This document shows positions 1-7,439 of a DNA stretch of 64,000 nucleotides, piece after piece. The notes beneath the pieces are model-generated. The model was not told the origin of the DNA, searched no databases, and worked only from the letters and a program-made list of their open reading frames with translations. Location of the stretch: the NCBI RefSeq assembly GCF_021389975.1, contig NZ_CP089981.1, positions 2,071,501-2,135,500 on the forward strand, given 5' to 3'. A program made the position numbers and the translations under genes. The DNA is from Fulvivirga ulvae (GTDB lineage: Bacteria; Bacteroidota; Bacteroidia; Cytophagales; Cyclobacteriaceae). Position 1 is the stretch's first letter. Every line of letters begins with the position of its first letter.

Positions 1-1283
1 ATAGCTCCTGTTATTACCACAAGCGCAAAAAGCACTATTACAGCATAGCCGTAGCGTGAGTTCAATTGTATTTCAGCAGTTTTCTGCTTCTTTTCATTGT
101 CAAGTTCCACAGACAGGCCCAACGCAGCCTGTAGCGCCTTGAAATTCGTTTTATCTACCATTTCTTCTTCAAGTAAATCCTGCATGGCATCAAGTAACAA
201 CACATTTTCATACTGTTCAATATTCACTGGCTTGCCTGCTTTGCGCAATGCCACATATGATTGCCGAATGAGTCGTAAAGACTCCTGTAAGTGCTCATTA
301 ATAACATCTTTATCTGCCTCCTCTATGGCATGTTCCAGGTATTGAACACCTTGCTCATGGTCTCCCTGTAGTTGGTACAGTCGCCCTAAGATATTAAGCA
401 ACCCGGCAATTCTCTGACTATTTTCCATTTGATTCGATAAAGTCATGGCTCTGCCTAGCCATTTCCCCGCCTCTTTATACAATCCCTGCTCCATATATAC
501 TTCTCCTATATTGGCAAAACCTATAGCTTGCTGTTCTTCTTGAGCCACATCTGTATATCTGAGTGACTTCAGGTAATTATCTACGGCTTCCGGGTAATGC
601 TTGGCGTGATAATACATGGTGCCCATCTGGTTGTAGATACGATTGAGATAGTAGAGCTTATTTTCAGTTAATTCATTTGCCAATGTCAATGCAGATTCGA
701 AATAGAGCCTGGCAGAATCATACTTCGGTTGGGAGGTAGCAAAATAACAAAGACCCAGGTTCAGATCCGCAATCAGCTGGTTTTTTGTTTCATTTAAAGC
801 ATAATGAATCGCGCCAGTCCTTTGATAGAATTTTTTCGCATATTCATAATTTCCGGTTTCAACAAAAACACTTCCTATATTATCTAAAACCACCGCAATT
901 CGTAGAGTATCTTTAATCTTCTCAAGATGACCTATGGCTTCCAGGTAAAGATCTATGGCCTTGATATAGTCACGTTGACCTTTTTTAATTAATCCCATGT
1001 TGTAGCAGGACTTGCCTGCAACAAGATAATCTCCTGTTCTTACTGCCAACTGCCTTTGCAGGGCCAGATAATGATATGCCGCCGTCATATCCAAAACCTT
1101 ATTATGTGCCTTGTAGAGCGCATTATAAATACTCAACTTAGACACATCATTGGACTCATTCACCAGTAATGCTTCCAGTTGCTTAATGTCCTCTGGCAAA
1201 GTCGGGGTGGAAGGTTCGGCTATTTCAGAGTTACAGGCTACAAACAGCAATACTGTCACTATTGTTGTAAAGACATACTTCAT
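1..1283 (-). CDS. TPR-repeat sensor protein, N-terminal part (runs off the left edge)
   Basis: The minus strand is open from an ATG at 1283 to the window edge, 427 codons without a stop. The N-terminus is a short hydrophobic segment ending in a lipobox-like VACN, so the protein is probably exported and may be lipid-anchored. About seven TPR-like helical repeats follow, and a membrane-spanning stretch (YAVIVLFALVVITG) lies exactly at the window edge. In Bacteroidota this layout normally continues into a cytoplasmic histidine kinase or helix-turn-helix output domain, but that part is outside the window, so the output is unknown. The gene at the opposite end of the window has the same TPR-membrane plan with a visible kinase. 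Confidence 0.8.
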   Translation of the reverse strand, partial: MKYVFTTIVTVLLFVACNSEIAEPSTPTLPEDIKQLEALLVNESNDVSKLSIYNALYKAHNKVLDMTAAYHYLALQRQLAVRTGDYLVAGKSCYNMGLIKKGQRDYIKAIDLYLEAIGHLEKIKDTLRIAVVLDNIGSVFVETGNYEYAKKFYQRTGAIHYALNETKNQLIADLNLGLCYFATSQPKYDSARLYFESALTLANELTENKLYYLNRIYNQMGTMYYHAKHYPEAVDNYLKSLRYTDVAQEEQQAIGFANIGEVYMEQGLYKEAGKWLGRAMTLSNQMENSQRIAGLLNILGRLYQLQGDHEQGVQYLEHAIEEADKDVINEHLQESLRLIRQSYVALRKAGKPVNIEQYENVLLLDAMQDLLEEEMVDKTNFKALQAALGLSVELDNEKKQKTAEIQLNSRYGYAVIVLFALVVITGA

Positions 1284-1392
1284 ATCCAGGTGGTTGTTTA
1301 AATAGTCACCCAAATAGAAACTTTAATAAACACCTTTACAAACACATTATAGCCGATACCTTACATAGTTAAATTATCTCGTAGATTGCCTC

Positions 1393-1554
1393 TTACATTG
1401 GCCCATGGTCCTCAGCCTCATTGCCAATAGTAGCTGCCGGCTCCTCAATATTTACAGGTTGAGGTACAATGTTATCTGACTCATCGGCACAAGATGAAAA
1501 GCCGAACGCGGTGAAAATTACACCTAGTACAATCATGGAATTTCTTAGTTTCAT
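1393..1554 (-). CDS. Small lipoprotein, function unknown
   Basis: A 53-residue product with a clear lipoprotein signal: a basic start (MKLRN), a hydrophobic core and the lipobox FSSC, with Cys at about residue 21. The mature part is short, acidic and proline-rich and ends in EDHGPM. I chose the ATG at 1554 because it starts the signal peptide directly. A longer reading from 1614 would place 20 extra residues before it. It lies just downstream of the TPR sensor's start in the same orientation and could be its upstream partner. No family is recognised. Confidence 0.55.
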   Translation of the reverse strand: MKLRNSMIVLGVIFTAFGFSSCADESDNIVPQPVNIEEPAATIGNEAEDHGPM

Positions 1555-1988
1555 AGCGATTATTTTTAAAGTTTGTACAAGTATAATTTGAATGCTGTTT
1601 TTAAAATACTTCATTTAATATTCTAAGGCACTCCCGTATGTCATCAGTGCATTTTCATTCATATTAAAGCATAATTAGTCACTAATACGGGTTAATATAT
1701 GCGATAAATCTTTTTAAGTGCTTGTAAGAGTTTTACAGTTTATGAAGTATACGCCATGAAATAATATCAACTTAGGTAAAAGCTTACACCCTGATGCATT
1801 GATTTTGCACCGTCTTGCATGAATTTTGTGGTGTATTTTAAATATGGTAAGTCTCAGGTCTGTTATTACCATCCATTTTGGAATTGTCAACGGCTATATT
1901 TCAGATGAATAAACTCGGCCCTTCCTCTGCAGGATAACCTGTAATTGGTAAGCAGAGGCTAACGTTAGTCACTCCATCTTTTGAAGGT
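1555..1988. other. Intergenic region with an imperfect 21-bp direct repeat
   Basis: No gene is visible here. The region contains two copies of TGCATnnATTTTG spaced 21 bp apart (about 1795-1810 and 1816-1830), two helical turns. This could be a tandem protein-binding site for the small lipoprotein gene, which is transcribed away from it on the minus strand. There is no hairpin with a T-run at the VOC gene's 3' end. Confidence 0.3.
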
Positions 1989-2360
1989 CTAAACGTGCTG
2001 GTCAACAAGAATAGCGTTGCCATCCGGGTCAAGTACCACAAAGCTTGCCGGACCGGTAGTAGTTTCATCGGCTTCGCTTTCCAGTTTTATTCCCTTGCCT
2101 TTTAGCTCCTTTTGAATCGATCTGACATCATCAAAGTCCTTAAGTTTATTGGCATTGGTATCCCAACCCGGATTAAAGGTGAGAATGTTGTTTTCAAACA
2201 TACCCTGGAAGAGCCCAATCAACGAGCCTTCATTTTTCATGATCAGATAATTTTTTTCTACATCTCCCGCAAAGACCATAAAACCAAGGTTTTCATAAAA
2301 CCGCTTTGAGGCATTGATATCTTTAACACTGAGACTTATGGAGAAGGCGCCTAATTTCAT
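1989..2360 (-). CDS. VOC-family (glyoxalase/bleomycin-resistance fold) protein
   Basis: The 123-residue product has the paired beta-alpha-beta-beta-beta pattern of the vicinal oxygen chelate superfamily: an N-terminal SISLSVKDINASKRFYENLGF and a C-terminal VVLDPDGNAILVD. The usual first metal ligand (His in the first strand) is replaced by Ser, and the final Glu is not evident, so it may be a binding protein or a non-metal variant, not an enzyme. The start at 2360 was chosen because the fold begins there. An upstream in-frame ATG at 2453 would add 31 residues that do not look like this fold. It stands alone between unrelated genes. Confidence 0.8.
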   Translation of the reverse strand: MKLGAFSISLSVKDINASKRFYENLGFMVFAGDVEKNYLIMKNEGSLIGLFQGMFENNILTFNPGWDTNANKLKDFDDVRSIQKELKGKGIKLESEADETTTGPASFVVLDPDGNAILVDQHV

Positions 2361-2495
2361 AGTTGTTGGTGGTTCGTTGTTACTAAGGTTGTTAATAAAG
2401 ATAATGAAAGTGCGATTAAAAGACCAACACACAATGTCTTTAGCTAAATGCAACCTTGACTGATGGATTTAAGAGTTTTTACAGATTCGAAATAT

Positions 2496-3932
2496 TTACT
2501 TAAATCCTTTAAGGTCGATACTTTCCTCGTTAACCAAACTATCCGAAAAGTTGAGGGAATGACCTTTTTCCCATACCACTTTCATTATTGTATCCTTTGA
2601 AATTGAATAGCTGATATTTTCAATAAATCTCTGTTCCTCGCTTCCCCTCCAATTTTTTTCGTATACCATTTCAAATTGTCGGGGTAAAGTCCACCGACCG
2701 ACCCAAAGTGCTCCCCAGGTATCACCAGCATCCCCTCCTGATTTTTCTCCAATTATTAAATATTTGTTTGGGCTTATTCTGATGAGTGTATCTAAAGAGA
2801 CCCCACCTATACCTACCGAAACACTACTATTTAAAATCGCAGATAACCTATAACCATCCTGCTGTTTATCCCAAACAGATATTAGATGATTAACCGACTC
2901 AAAGCCGAAATCCCTGAAAACAGCCAATGTTTTATCTCCATAATCCTTAAAATCCCTTGTAGTGCCAAAATAAGGAAGCTCACCAATTCTCAGGATTAGT
3001 GGCCTTTCGAGATTTGCCGTTTTGTCAATTCTAAGAAAGCGGTCATTTATTATTTTTCCTGTTTTATCTGTTTGAACTGTTACTAATATATGATCATCTG
3101 TTTGATAGGGCACTAATTGAGATTCCGTTATAACAAGTGAAGAATCTACTCTAAACTCTACTCCATAATTCTCGAAAATTCTTTGCACTGAATCCATCCC
3201 ATAGAATATAACCTGATCAAGTAGTTGATCGTTGTTTAAAGCCCCAAAAGATATTTTTTTGTTTTTAATTTCAGTTAACAATGCTCTTAAATCCGATAGC
3301 TTTTCATCATATGTGCTTTGATAATGAGATTCCCTTTGTTCAGTCTCATTACTCGCCGAAATCTTGCTATGATATTCTACTAGAGCCGCTATTATTCCTT
3401 CTAAATATTCCCGGTAGGGTTCCTCCGTATTTCTAAACATAACGGGTATATCTTTAAGCAGTGCATAAACCTGATCATTCAGCGGGGGACTATAGTAATT
3501 TAAAGATGCATAACTGCTGTCTCCTTGTTGCAAAAATATACCGGTAATCTGGTCATCTTCACTAGCTTCAAATCTACGGGCACTAAATAAAAACCCATAC
3601 TTGCCTCTTATGGTGTATGATGTTTGAGGGTCACTTACAGCCCTGTCTACCAATTCTATAATAGCATCGGAATCCCTGGAGATTACAAAGTGGTACCTAA
3701 TAGTTGCAGTGTCGTCAAAGCATAGGGTCAGGTTATACTTCATGCCATTTTCTTCGGTACTGTAGAATATAACACGGTCGCTTTGACTCAATTCCCCGGT
3801 TACAGAATTATTGCCCGAAGCAGGCGAGCTATTAGCTTCTCCAAATACACCATCAGATTTGTGATGGATAATAAAGGCTACAATTAGTAACGTCAATAGT
3901 AAAGCCGTCCATAAATAATACTTCTTACTCAT
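2496..3932 (-). CDS. Membrane-anchored or exported protein, function unknown
   Basis: The 478-residue product starts with one hydrophobic helix (residues about 6-23, LWTALLLTLLIVAFIIHH) that could be a signal anchor. A Ser/Asn-rich linker and a large beta-rich domain follow. The C-terminal third has a repeated strand pattern reminiscent of FG-GAP or beta-propeller proteins (for example GDTWGALWVGRW), but I cannot assign a family. Its ATG overlaps the upstream gene's stop by 4 nt (ATGA), so the two are almost certainly translationally coupled and work together. Confidence 0.6.
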   Translation of the reverse strand: MSKKYYLWTALLLTLLIVAFIIHHKSDGVFGEANSSPASGNNSVTGELSQSDRVIFYSTEENGMKYNLTLCFDDTATIRYHFVISRDSDAIIELVDRAVSDPQTSYTIRGKYGFLFSARRFEASEDDQITGIFLQQGDSSYASLNYYSPPLNDQVYALLKDIPVMFRNTEEPYREYLEGIIAALVEYHSKISASNETEQRESHYQSTYDEKLSDLRALLTEIKNKKISFGALNNDQLLDQVIFYGMDSVQRIFENYGVEFRVDSSLVITESQLVPYQTDDHILVTVQTDKTGKIINDRFLRIDKTANLERPLILRIGELPYFGTTRDFKDYGDKTLAVFRDFGFESVNHLISVWDKQQDGYRLSAILNSSVSVGIGGVSLDTLIRISPNKYLIIGEKSGGDAGDTWGALWVGRWTLPRQFEMVYEKNWRGSEEQRFIENISYSISKDTIMKVVWEKGHSLNFSDSLVNEESIDLKGFK

Positions 3933-4414
3933 ATCCTGAAAAATAGAAGTTTTAAATCATTGGTAAGAGTAGTAAACTTTGATGTAAATGCATTTTTTGC
4001 CTCCTCTACCTCAGCAACAGCATGAGTCTCTTCTCTTCCAGCTTTTTTAGGCCAAATGTGAAAACCCCCTGTGCAAAAAGAGTCCCAAATCTTTTTGGAG
4101 GCCTCAGCTCCAAACTCCTTGGGGGTGGCTTCATTCAACTCCCAGGAACCCCAAATACCATTCTCATCGATATCCCCTTGGTAAAAGACCTGATGCGTTC
4201 CGTACGATTTTGTCAGTGTTGCTTTAAACGTTTCTATATTGTAGGTTCCTTTCCAGGTATATGGCGCTACATCGTCTGTACCATGACCAATGATAATGGA
4301 ATCTTGAAAAATTAATTCACAATCCATTTTATGTCGGGTAGTGTTTTTCTTGTAGCAATAAAAGCCGCTCCAGCTTCCACTGGGTAGTAAGTGGTGTGTT
4401 TCTTTGTTATGCAT
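3929..4414 (-). CDS. Small beta-barrel-like protein (W-x-G ... FHIWP pattern), function unknown
   Basis: The 161-residue soluble protein has no signal peptide. It shows a run of short strands with conserved-looking Gly/Trp positions: SGSWSGFY, MDCELIF, IIGHGTDDVAPYTWKGTY, THQVFYQGD, GIWGSWEL and GGFHIWP. This looks like a small antiparallel barrel with a closing FHIWP strand. I have seen this pattern in uncharacterised proteins of bacteria and eukaryotes, but no function is known to me. The gene precedes and overlaps the 478-residue gene by 4 nt, forming a two-gene operon. A structured inverted repeat lies in its upstream region. Confidence 0.6.
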   Translation of the reverse strand: MHNKETHHLLPSGSWSGFYCYKKNTTRHKMDCELIFQDSIIIGHGTDDVAPYTWKGTYNIETFKATLTKSYGTHQVFYQGDIDENGIWGSWELNEATPKEFGAEASKKIWDSFCTGGFHIWPKKAGREETHAVAEVEEAKNAFTSKFTTLTNDLKLLFFRI

Positions 4415-4429
4415 TTAATTTCAAGTTAA

Positions 4430-4484
4430 CAGGTCTGCTTAGTTTTTAAAAGGATAATCGCTTTGCGATTGCTTCTTAGACCTG
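4430..4484. other. Nested inverted repeat upstream of the 161-residue protein gene
   Basis: CAGGTCT (4430-4436) pairs perfectly with AGACCTG (4478-4484), and the enclosed segment contains a second stem (AATCGC, TTT loop, GCGATT). The structure would sit in the 5' leader of the minus-strand pair, starting about 16 nt upstream of the ATG. It may be an RNA structure or a protein-binding site. There is no T-run, so it is not a typical terminator. Confidence 0.35.
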
Positions 4485-4684
4485 ACGCTAAGGTGATGTA
4501 CTTTTAAATAAACTTTCTGATATTCATCACAAAACCTAAACCTTCGACAATTCAGCTGCTCCAAAGTATAATTGTCAAAATATTCAAGAAAAGTTTCATG
4601 TTGGTTTTTCACATATCCAATGTAGAATGCATGCTTTGTGCTTTGATCATGGAAGTGGCCTTATAATCCAATTGCATTTTCCTT

Positions 4685-5689
4685 TTAATTCTTTTGCCTG
4701 GTTATCTCCTCCACCAAGCTCACTACTTTGGCATTTGAGCTTCCATAGCTGACTATTTTTACATCCAATGGCGTGTTCTGAAATTTTGAAAGTGCCTTAG
4801 CGATGGAGTCCGTTATCCATTGTGTTTCGTTGCCAAAAGCACCGCCGCCTACCAATGTTAAAAAAACTTTAGGGCAGCCTGTTTTTTCAAGGTTAATTAA
4901 TGCCGCATAGCATGTGGCCTCGTAAGAAGTTTCGAGTATCAGCCGGGCAAACCGTTCCCAATACATTGGTTCTATGCTGGTATATGCTACAGGAAGCGCA
5001 GAGCAGTAAGCCTGGGATACCATTTGACGGGTGTCTGTCAATGTTACCTCGGTTTGCCACTGGAGCCCAATTTTCAGTTTATCTTTCAAGGCTCCTTTGA
5101 AGTCATCACTAGATTTGGCAAGCACCGAATTTATTTTGAGCAGGCCCTCCTGACTCAGTAGTGCATAGCCATTGTTCATTTCCCAAAACTGGGATTCTTC
5201 ATTACCCAACGCTTTGCCAATCAGCTCAAGGCAGTCGATCTGGTTGTCTGATGACTGCCCTGTCCGTCCATTTACCCGAGCAAAGTAATTTCTGTAGATG
5301 GAGCCAGCCCCACAGGCAATAGCGCAGGCCGGGCCTTGAGTAAAGTCATGCTCATAGCCATCAACCCCCTGCTCCGGGGTAACATGCGGGCCTGTCATTT
5401 CCAGCAGATTGAACTGAGATGCTGCCTGAATTAAGGCATTTGCATTGTTGACGTTAAGATGGATTTGCTGAACATTCGCAACAACTTCCGAAACCATTAT
5501 GCGGCCGTCAAAATTATCTAATGGTGGTGTCTGGGCCTTTAATTCTTTCAAAGTAGGTACCTGAAGTTCACCATGCCGGTATGATTTACCATTGACTTTT
5601 GAAGTCATATTATTCCCTTCGATTAAAAGGTGCTCTCTTACATATGCAGGAGAGATCTCATCAAATCCGGTAAGCTTTTTAAACCACAT
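4685..5689 (-). CDS. Possible macrodomain-like protein, function unknown
   Basis: The 334-residue soluble protein has no signal peptide. Several segments resemble the ADP-ribose-binding macrodomain fold: ANALIQAASQFNLLEM early on, a glycine-rich ACAIACGAGSIYRNYF loop mid-protein, and near the C-terminus VFLTLVGGGAFGN followed by a helix and the strand LDVKIVSYGSS. Together these match the two ligand-binding loops and the core strand order expected of a macrodomain, but the protein is longer than a bare macrodomain (about 180 residues). The assignment is by pattern, not by a confirmed hit. A monocistronic gene is likely, since the neighbours are unrelated. Confidence 0.5.
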   Translation of the reverse strand: MWFKKLTGFDEISPAYVREHLLIEGNNMTSKVNGKSYRHGELQVPTLKELKAQTPPLDNFDGRIMVSEVVANVQQIHLNVNNANALIQAASQFNLLEMTGPHVTPEQGVDGYEHDFTQGPACAIACGAGSIYRNYFARVNGRTGQSSDNQIDCLELIGKALGNEESQFWEMNNGYALLSQEGLLKINSVLAKSSDDFKGALKDKLKIGLQWQTEVTLTDTRQMVSQAYCSALPVAYTSIEPMYWERFARLILETSYEATCYAALINLEKTGCPKVFLTLVGGGAFGNETQWITDSIAKALSKFQNTPLDVKIVSYGSSNAKVVSLVEEITRQKN

Positions 5690-5792
5690 AATTGAATAAA
5701 AATTTACTCAGGTAAAACAAATGAATATTCTTTTAAAACGGACCAGGCTGAAAAACTAGAGGGCAAATGGATCAGAAAATAAAACATGCGAA

Positions 5793-5930
5793 GTGAAGCA
5801 TACTTTTGAAAATCCGTAACCTTGTCTATTGTTATTGTATGCTAGTTTGCCTTTTGCTTTTGCCGATTGTATTAACAACAGTCTGTCATACACAGCTGCG
5901 AAAAATTAGCGGCTTACCAGATATCCCGCC
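5793..5930 (+). repeat. Dispersed intergenic repeat, solo copy A
   Basis: By eye this segment aligns with 46219-46361 over about 125-140 bp, roughly three quarters identical. The shared landmarks, in the same order, are AAAATCnGTAA, ATTGTTATT, AGTTTG, TTGCTTTTGCCGATTG, ATTAACAAC, GTCTGTCA and GAAAAATT. The TTTGCCGATTG core also occurs in the flanks of the four-helix-bundle gene at 49.6-50.0 kb. An open reading frame across it (5806-6273) is not credible as a gene because it mostly mirrors the real minus-strand gene at 5938-6468. Confidence 0.65.
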
Positions 5931-5937
5931 TGAACCT

Positions 5938-6468
5938 TTAAAACCTCTTTTTATACCAGTTGGTGTACGCTGTATTTCCTATCATGGCCGGGCCGGGAAA
6001 ATTGGTGAATTCCCTGCAATATCCAGAGGCCAAATCTTGCTCTCCATACACATCGTAGGGTATTATAGTGTACAATGGAGCAGCTTTAGCCTCTTTTTCG
6101 TTATAGCCCCAGGCGTAATTCATAGTGATGATGATCTCGTCTTCCGATATATAAGCAAGAGGAGCCTTCACATCAGGCCCATCAGCTTTATAAGGAATCC
6201 TGGCGATTCGCTTAACATTAGCCTTAACGCTAAAATACTGTGGGTTCCATTCACAAGTCACAATCTCTGTTGACAATACTTCTATGAGGTAAACTTCTGT
6301 TGCGTACTCCCCTTCAAAGTCGCAGCAATCACAATAATCCAACAAGTATGGGTTTGATGCCAGGTACTCCTGAATCTGCTCAGTCTGTTCAAGCGTCATG
6401 TTGTCCCACGGGTCTACCCATGAAAGTGTTGGACATATCAAGAGCAGTATAAGAAAGACGTTTTTCAT
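5938..6468 (-). CDS. Exported protein with a CDCC motif, function unknown
   Basis: The 176-residue product has an N-terminal signal peptide (MKNVFLILLLICPTLSW). A short helical region and a cysteine cluster (DYCDCCDFEG) at about residues 45-53 follow, then beta-rich sequence containing a further Cys at about residue 73 and another near the C-terminus. The even cysteine content of an exported protein suggests disulfides or metal binding. No family is recognised. Its 3' end abuts the dispersed repeat, and there is no operon partner. Confidence 0.6.
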   Translation of the reverse strand: MKNVFLILLLICPTLSWVDPWDNMTLEQTEQIQEYLASNPYLLDYCDCCDFEGEYATEVYLIEVLSTEIVTCEWNPQYFSVKANVKRIARIPYKADGPDVKAPLAYISEDEIIITMNYAWGYNEKEAKAAPLYTIIPYDVYGEQDLASGYCREFTNFPGPAMIGNTAYTNWYKKRF

Positions 6469-6668
6469 TTCACATATTTTTTAGAGTGATAATTTAAAAG
6501 CTCTTTGTAAATCTCTATTTTTCTAATGACACCAAAATACAACTTATGTTAAATTATTTATGATTTAGTTTTCATTTATGTGATTCAGTAGCCATCCAAA
6601 TTTAAAATCGGGTTTAGAGAAATTCAGTAATTCAACTTTTCGTAATTATGATACCGCCTTAAAAAAGA

Positions 6669-6696
6669 CACCCGATAGCCGTTAAGCCATCGGGTG
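6669..6696 (-). terminator. Rho-independent terminator
   Basis: The perfect 8-bp stem CACCCGAT/ATCGGGTG (6669-6676 with 6689-6696) has a 12-nt loop. On the minus strand it is followed by TCTTTTTT. It lies 30 nt past the stop of the collagen-like lipoprotein gene, in the right orientation to terminate it. Confidence 0.8.
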
Positions 6697-6726
6697 AACA
6701 TTAAAAAATAAAACTACCTGATTAAG

Positions 6727-7299
6727 TTATCTTCGTTTTAAAGTGCTGCGGCCGCCTCCAAGCTCGGGTAAACCAAGGGCTGCTTTCACTTCATTATAAT
6801 CTGCCACATTGAGTCTTCCGCCTGTATCCCAGAACTCTCCCGGAACAACTACTACCCGGGCTATCCATTCATCGGTGTCGGATGCAGTGAGGTTATCCAA
6901 AGGAAATTCGGCGTCAAGGAATAGTTCTACATCAAACTTTGTGAAATCGAAATTGTACTGTAGCATTCCGTTTTCTGTAATTATTGTCTGGGGCAAGGCT
7001 CTCCATATCTCATTGCCGTCTTCATCTACCTCCCAGAGCAAATAAACCAGCGCCACATCAGAATCATAACCTTCAAAGTCCTCAGGATATGATAACAGTA
7101 CTTTATAATCTGGCGCTGTAAAGTTTATATCGGTATATTCAAATACATATCCACTCTCTCCGGGGGCTCCTTCAGGACCTTGTGGACCCTGTGGGCCTTG
7201 CGGGCCTACCGGTCCGGGAATACCATCATCATCTCCAACATAACATGACCCTAATGAGAGCATGATAAGCAAGGCGGGAAGTAGTACAAATTTTTTCAT
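6727..7299 (-). CDS. Lipoprotein with a short collagen-like repeat
   Basis: The 190-residue product begins with a lipoprotein signal (lipobox LGSC, Cys at about 19). A run of about eight Gly-X-Y triplets at residues 26-49 follows (GIPGPVGPQGPQ and onward), then a globular region of about 140 residues that is acidic and beta-rich. Such collagen-like stalks occur in many Bacteroidota surface lipoproteins and project a head domain from the outer membrane. The start at 7299 was chosen because it begins the signal peptide; an in-frame upstream ATG at 7335 is less likely. The head domain is unassigned. The gene is monocistronic, with its own terminator. Confidence 0.75.
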   Translation of the reverse strand: MKKFVLLPALLIMLSLGSCYVGDDDGIPGPVGPQGPQGPQGPEGAPGESGYVFEYTDINFTAPDYKVLLSYPEDFEGYDSDVALVYLLWEVDEDGNEIWRALPQTIITENGMLQYNFDFTKFDVELFLDAEFPLDNLTASDTDEWIARVVVVPGEFWDTGGRLNVADYNEVKAALGLPELGGGRSTLKRR

Positions 7300-7401
7300 A
7301 GCCAATAATGTTTGATTACATAGTATGGCCACCAAACATTAGGCCACTTTTTTTATCCTCATAAAAAAAGTCTTAAACAGGCCAAAAAAGAAGATTTTAT
7401 A

Positions 7402-7433
7402 AAAAAAAGAGGCGCTTAAAGCACCTCTTTTTT
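7402..7433 (-). terminator. Rho-independent terminator of the amidase gene
   Basis: A long hairpin, AAAAAGAGGCGCTT paired with AAGCACCTCTTTTT and one G-T wobble, ends in a T-run on the minus strand. It lies directly after the stop of the amidase gene at 7440. Its A/T-rich ends make it potentially active on both strands. Confidence 0.8.
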
Positions 7434-7439
7434 CAGTTT

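Noticed and set aside
5806..6273. A 155-codon plus-strand frame with a hydrophobic start
   Set aside because: Most of it mirrors the exported minus-strand protein, and its start falls in the dispersed repeat; there is no family signal.
7165..7215. GXY repeat read as tandem DNA repeat or CRISPR
   Set aside because: The bases encode Gly-X-Y triplets in frame within the lipoprotein; spacing is 9 bp with no spacers.
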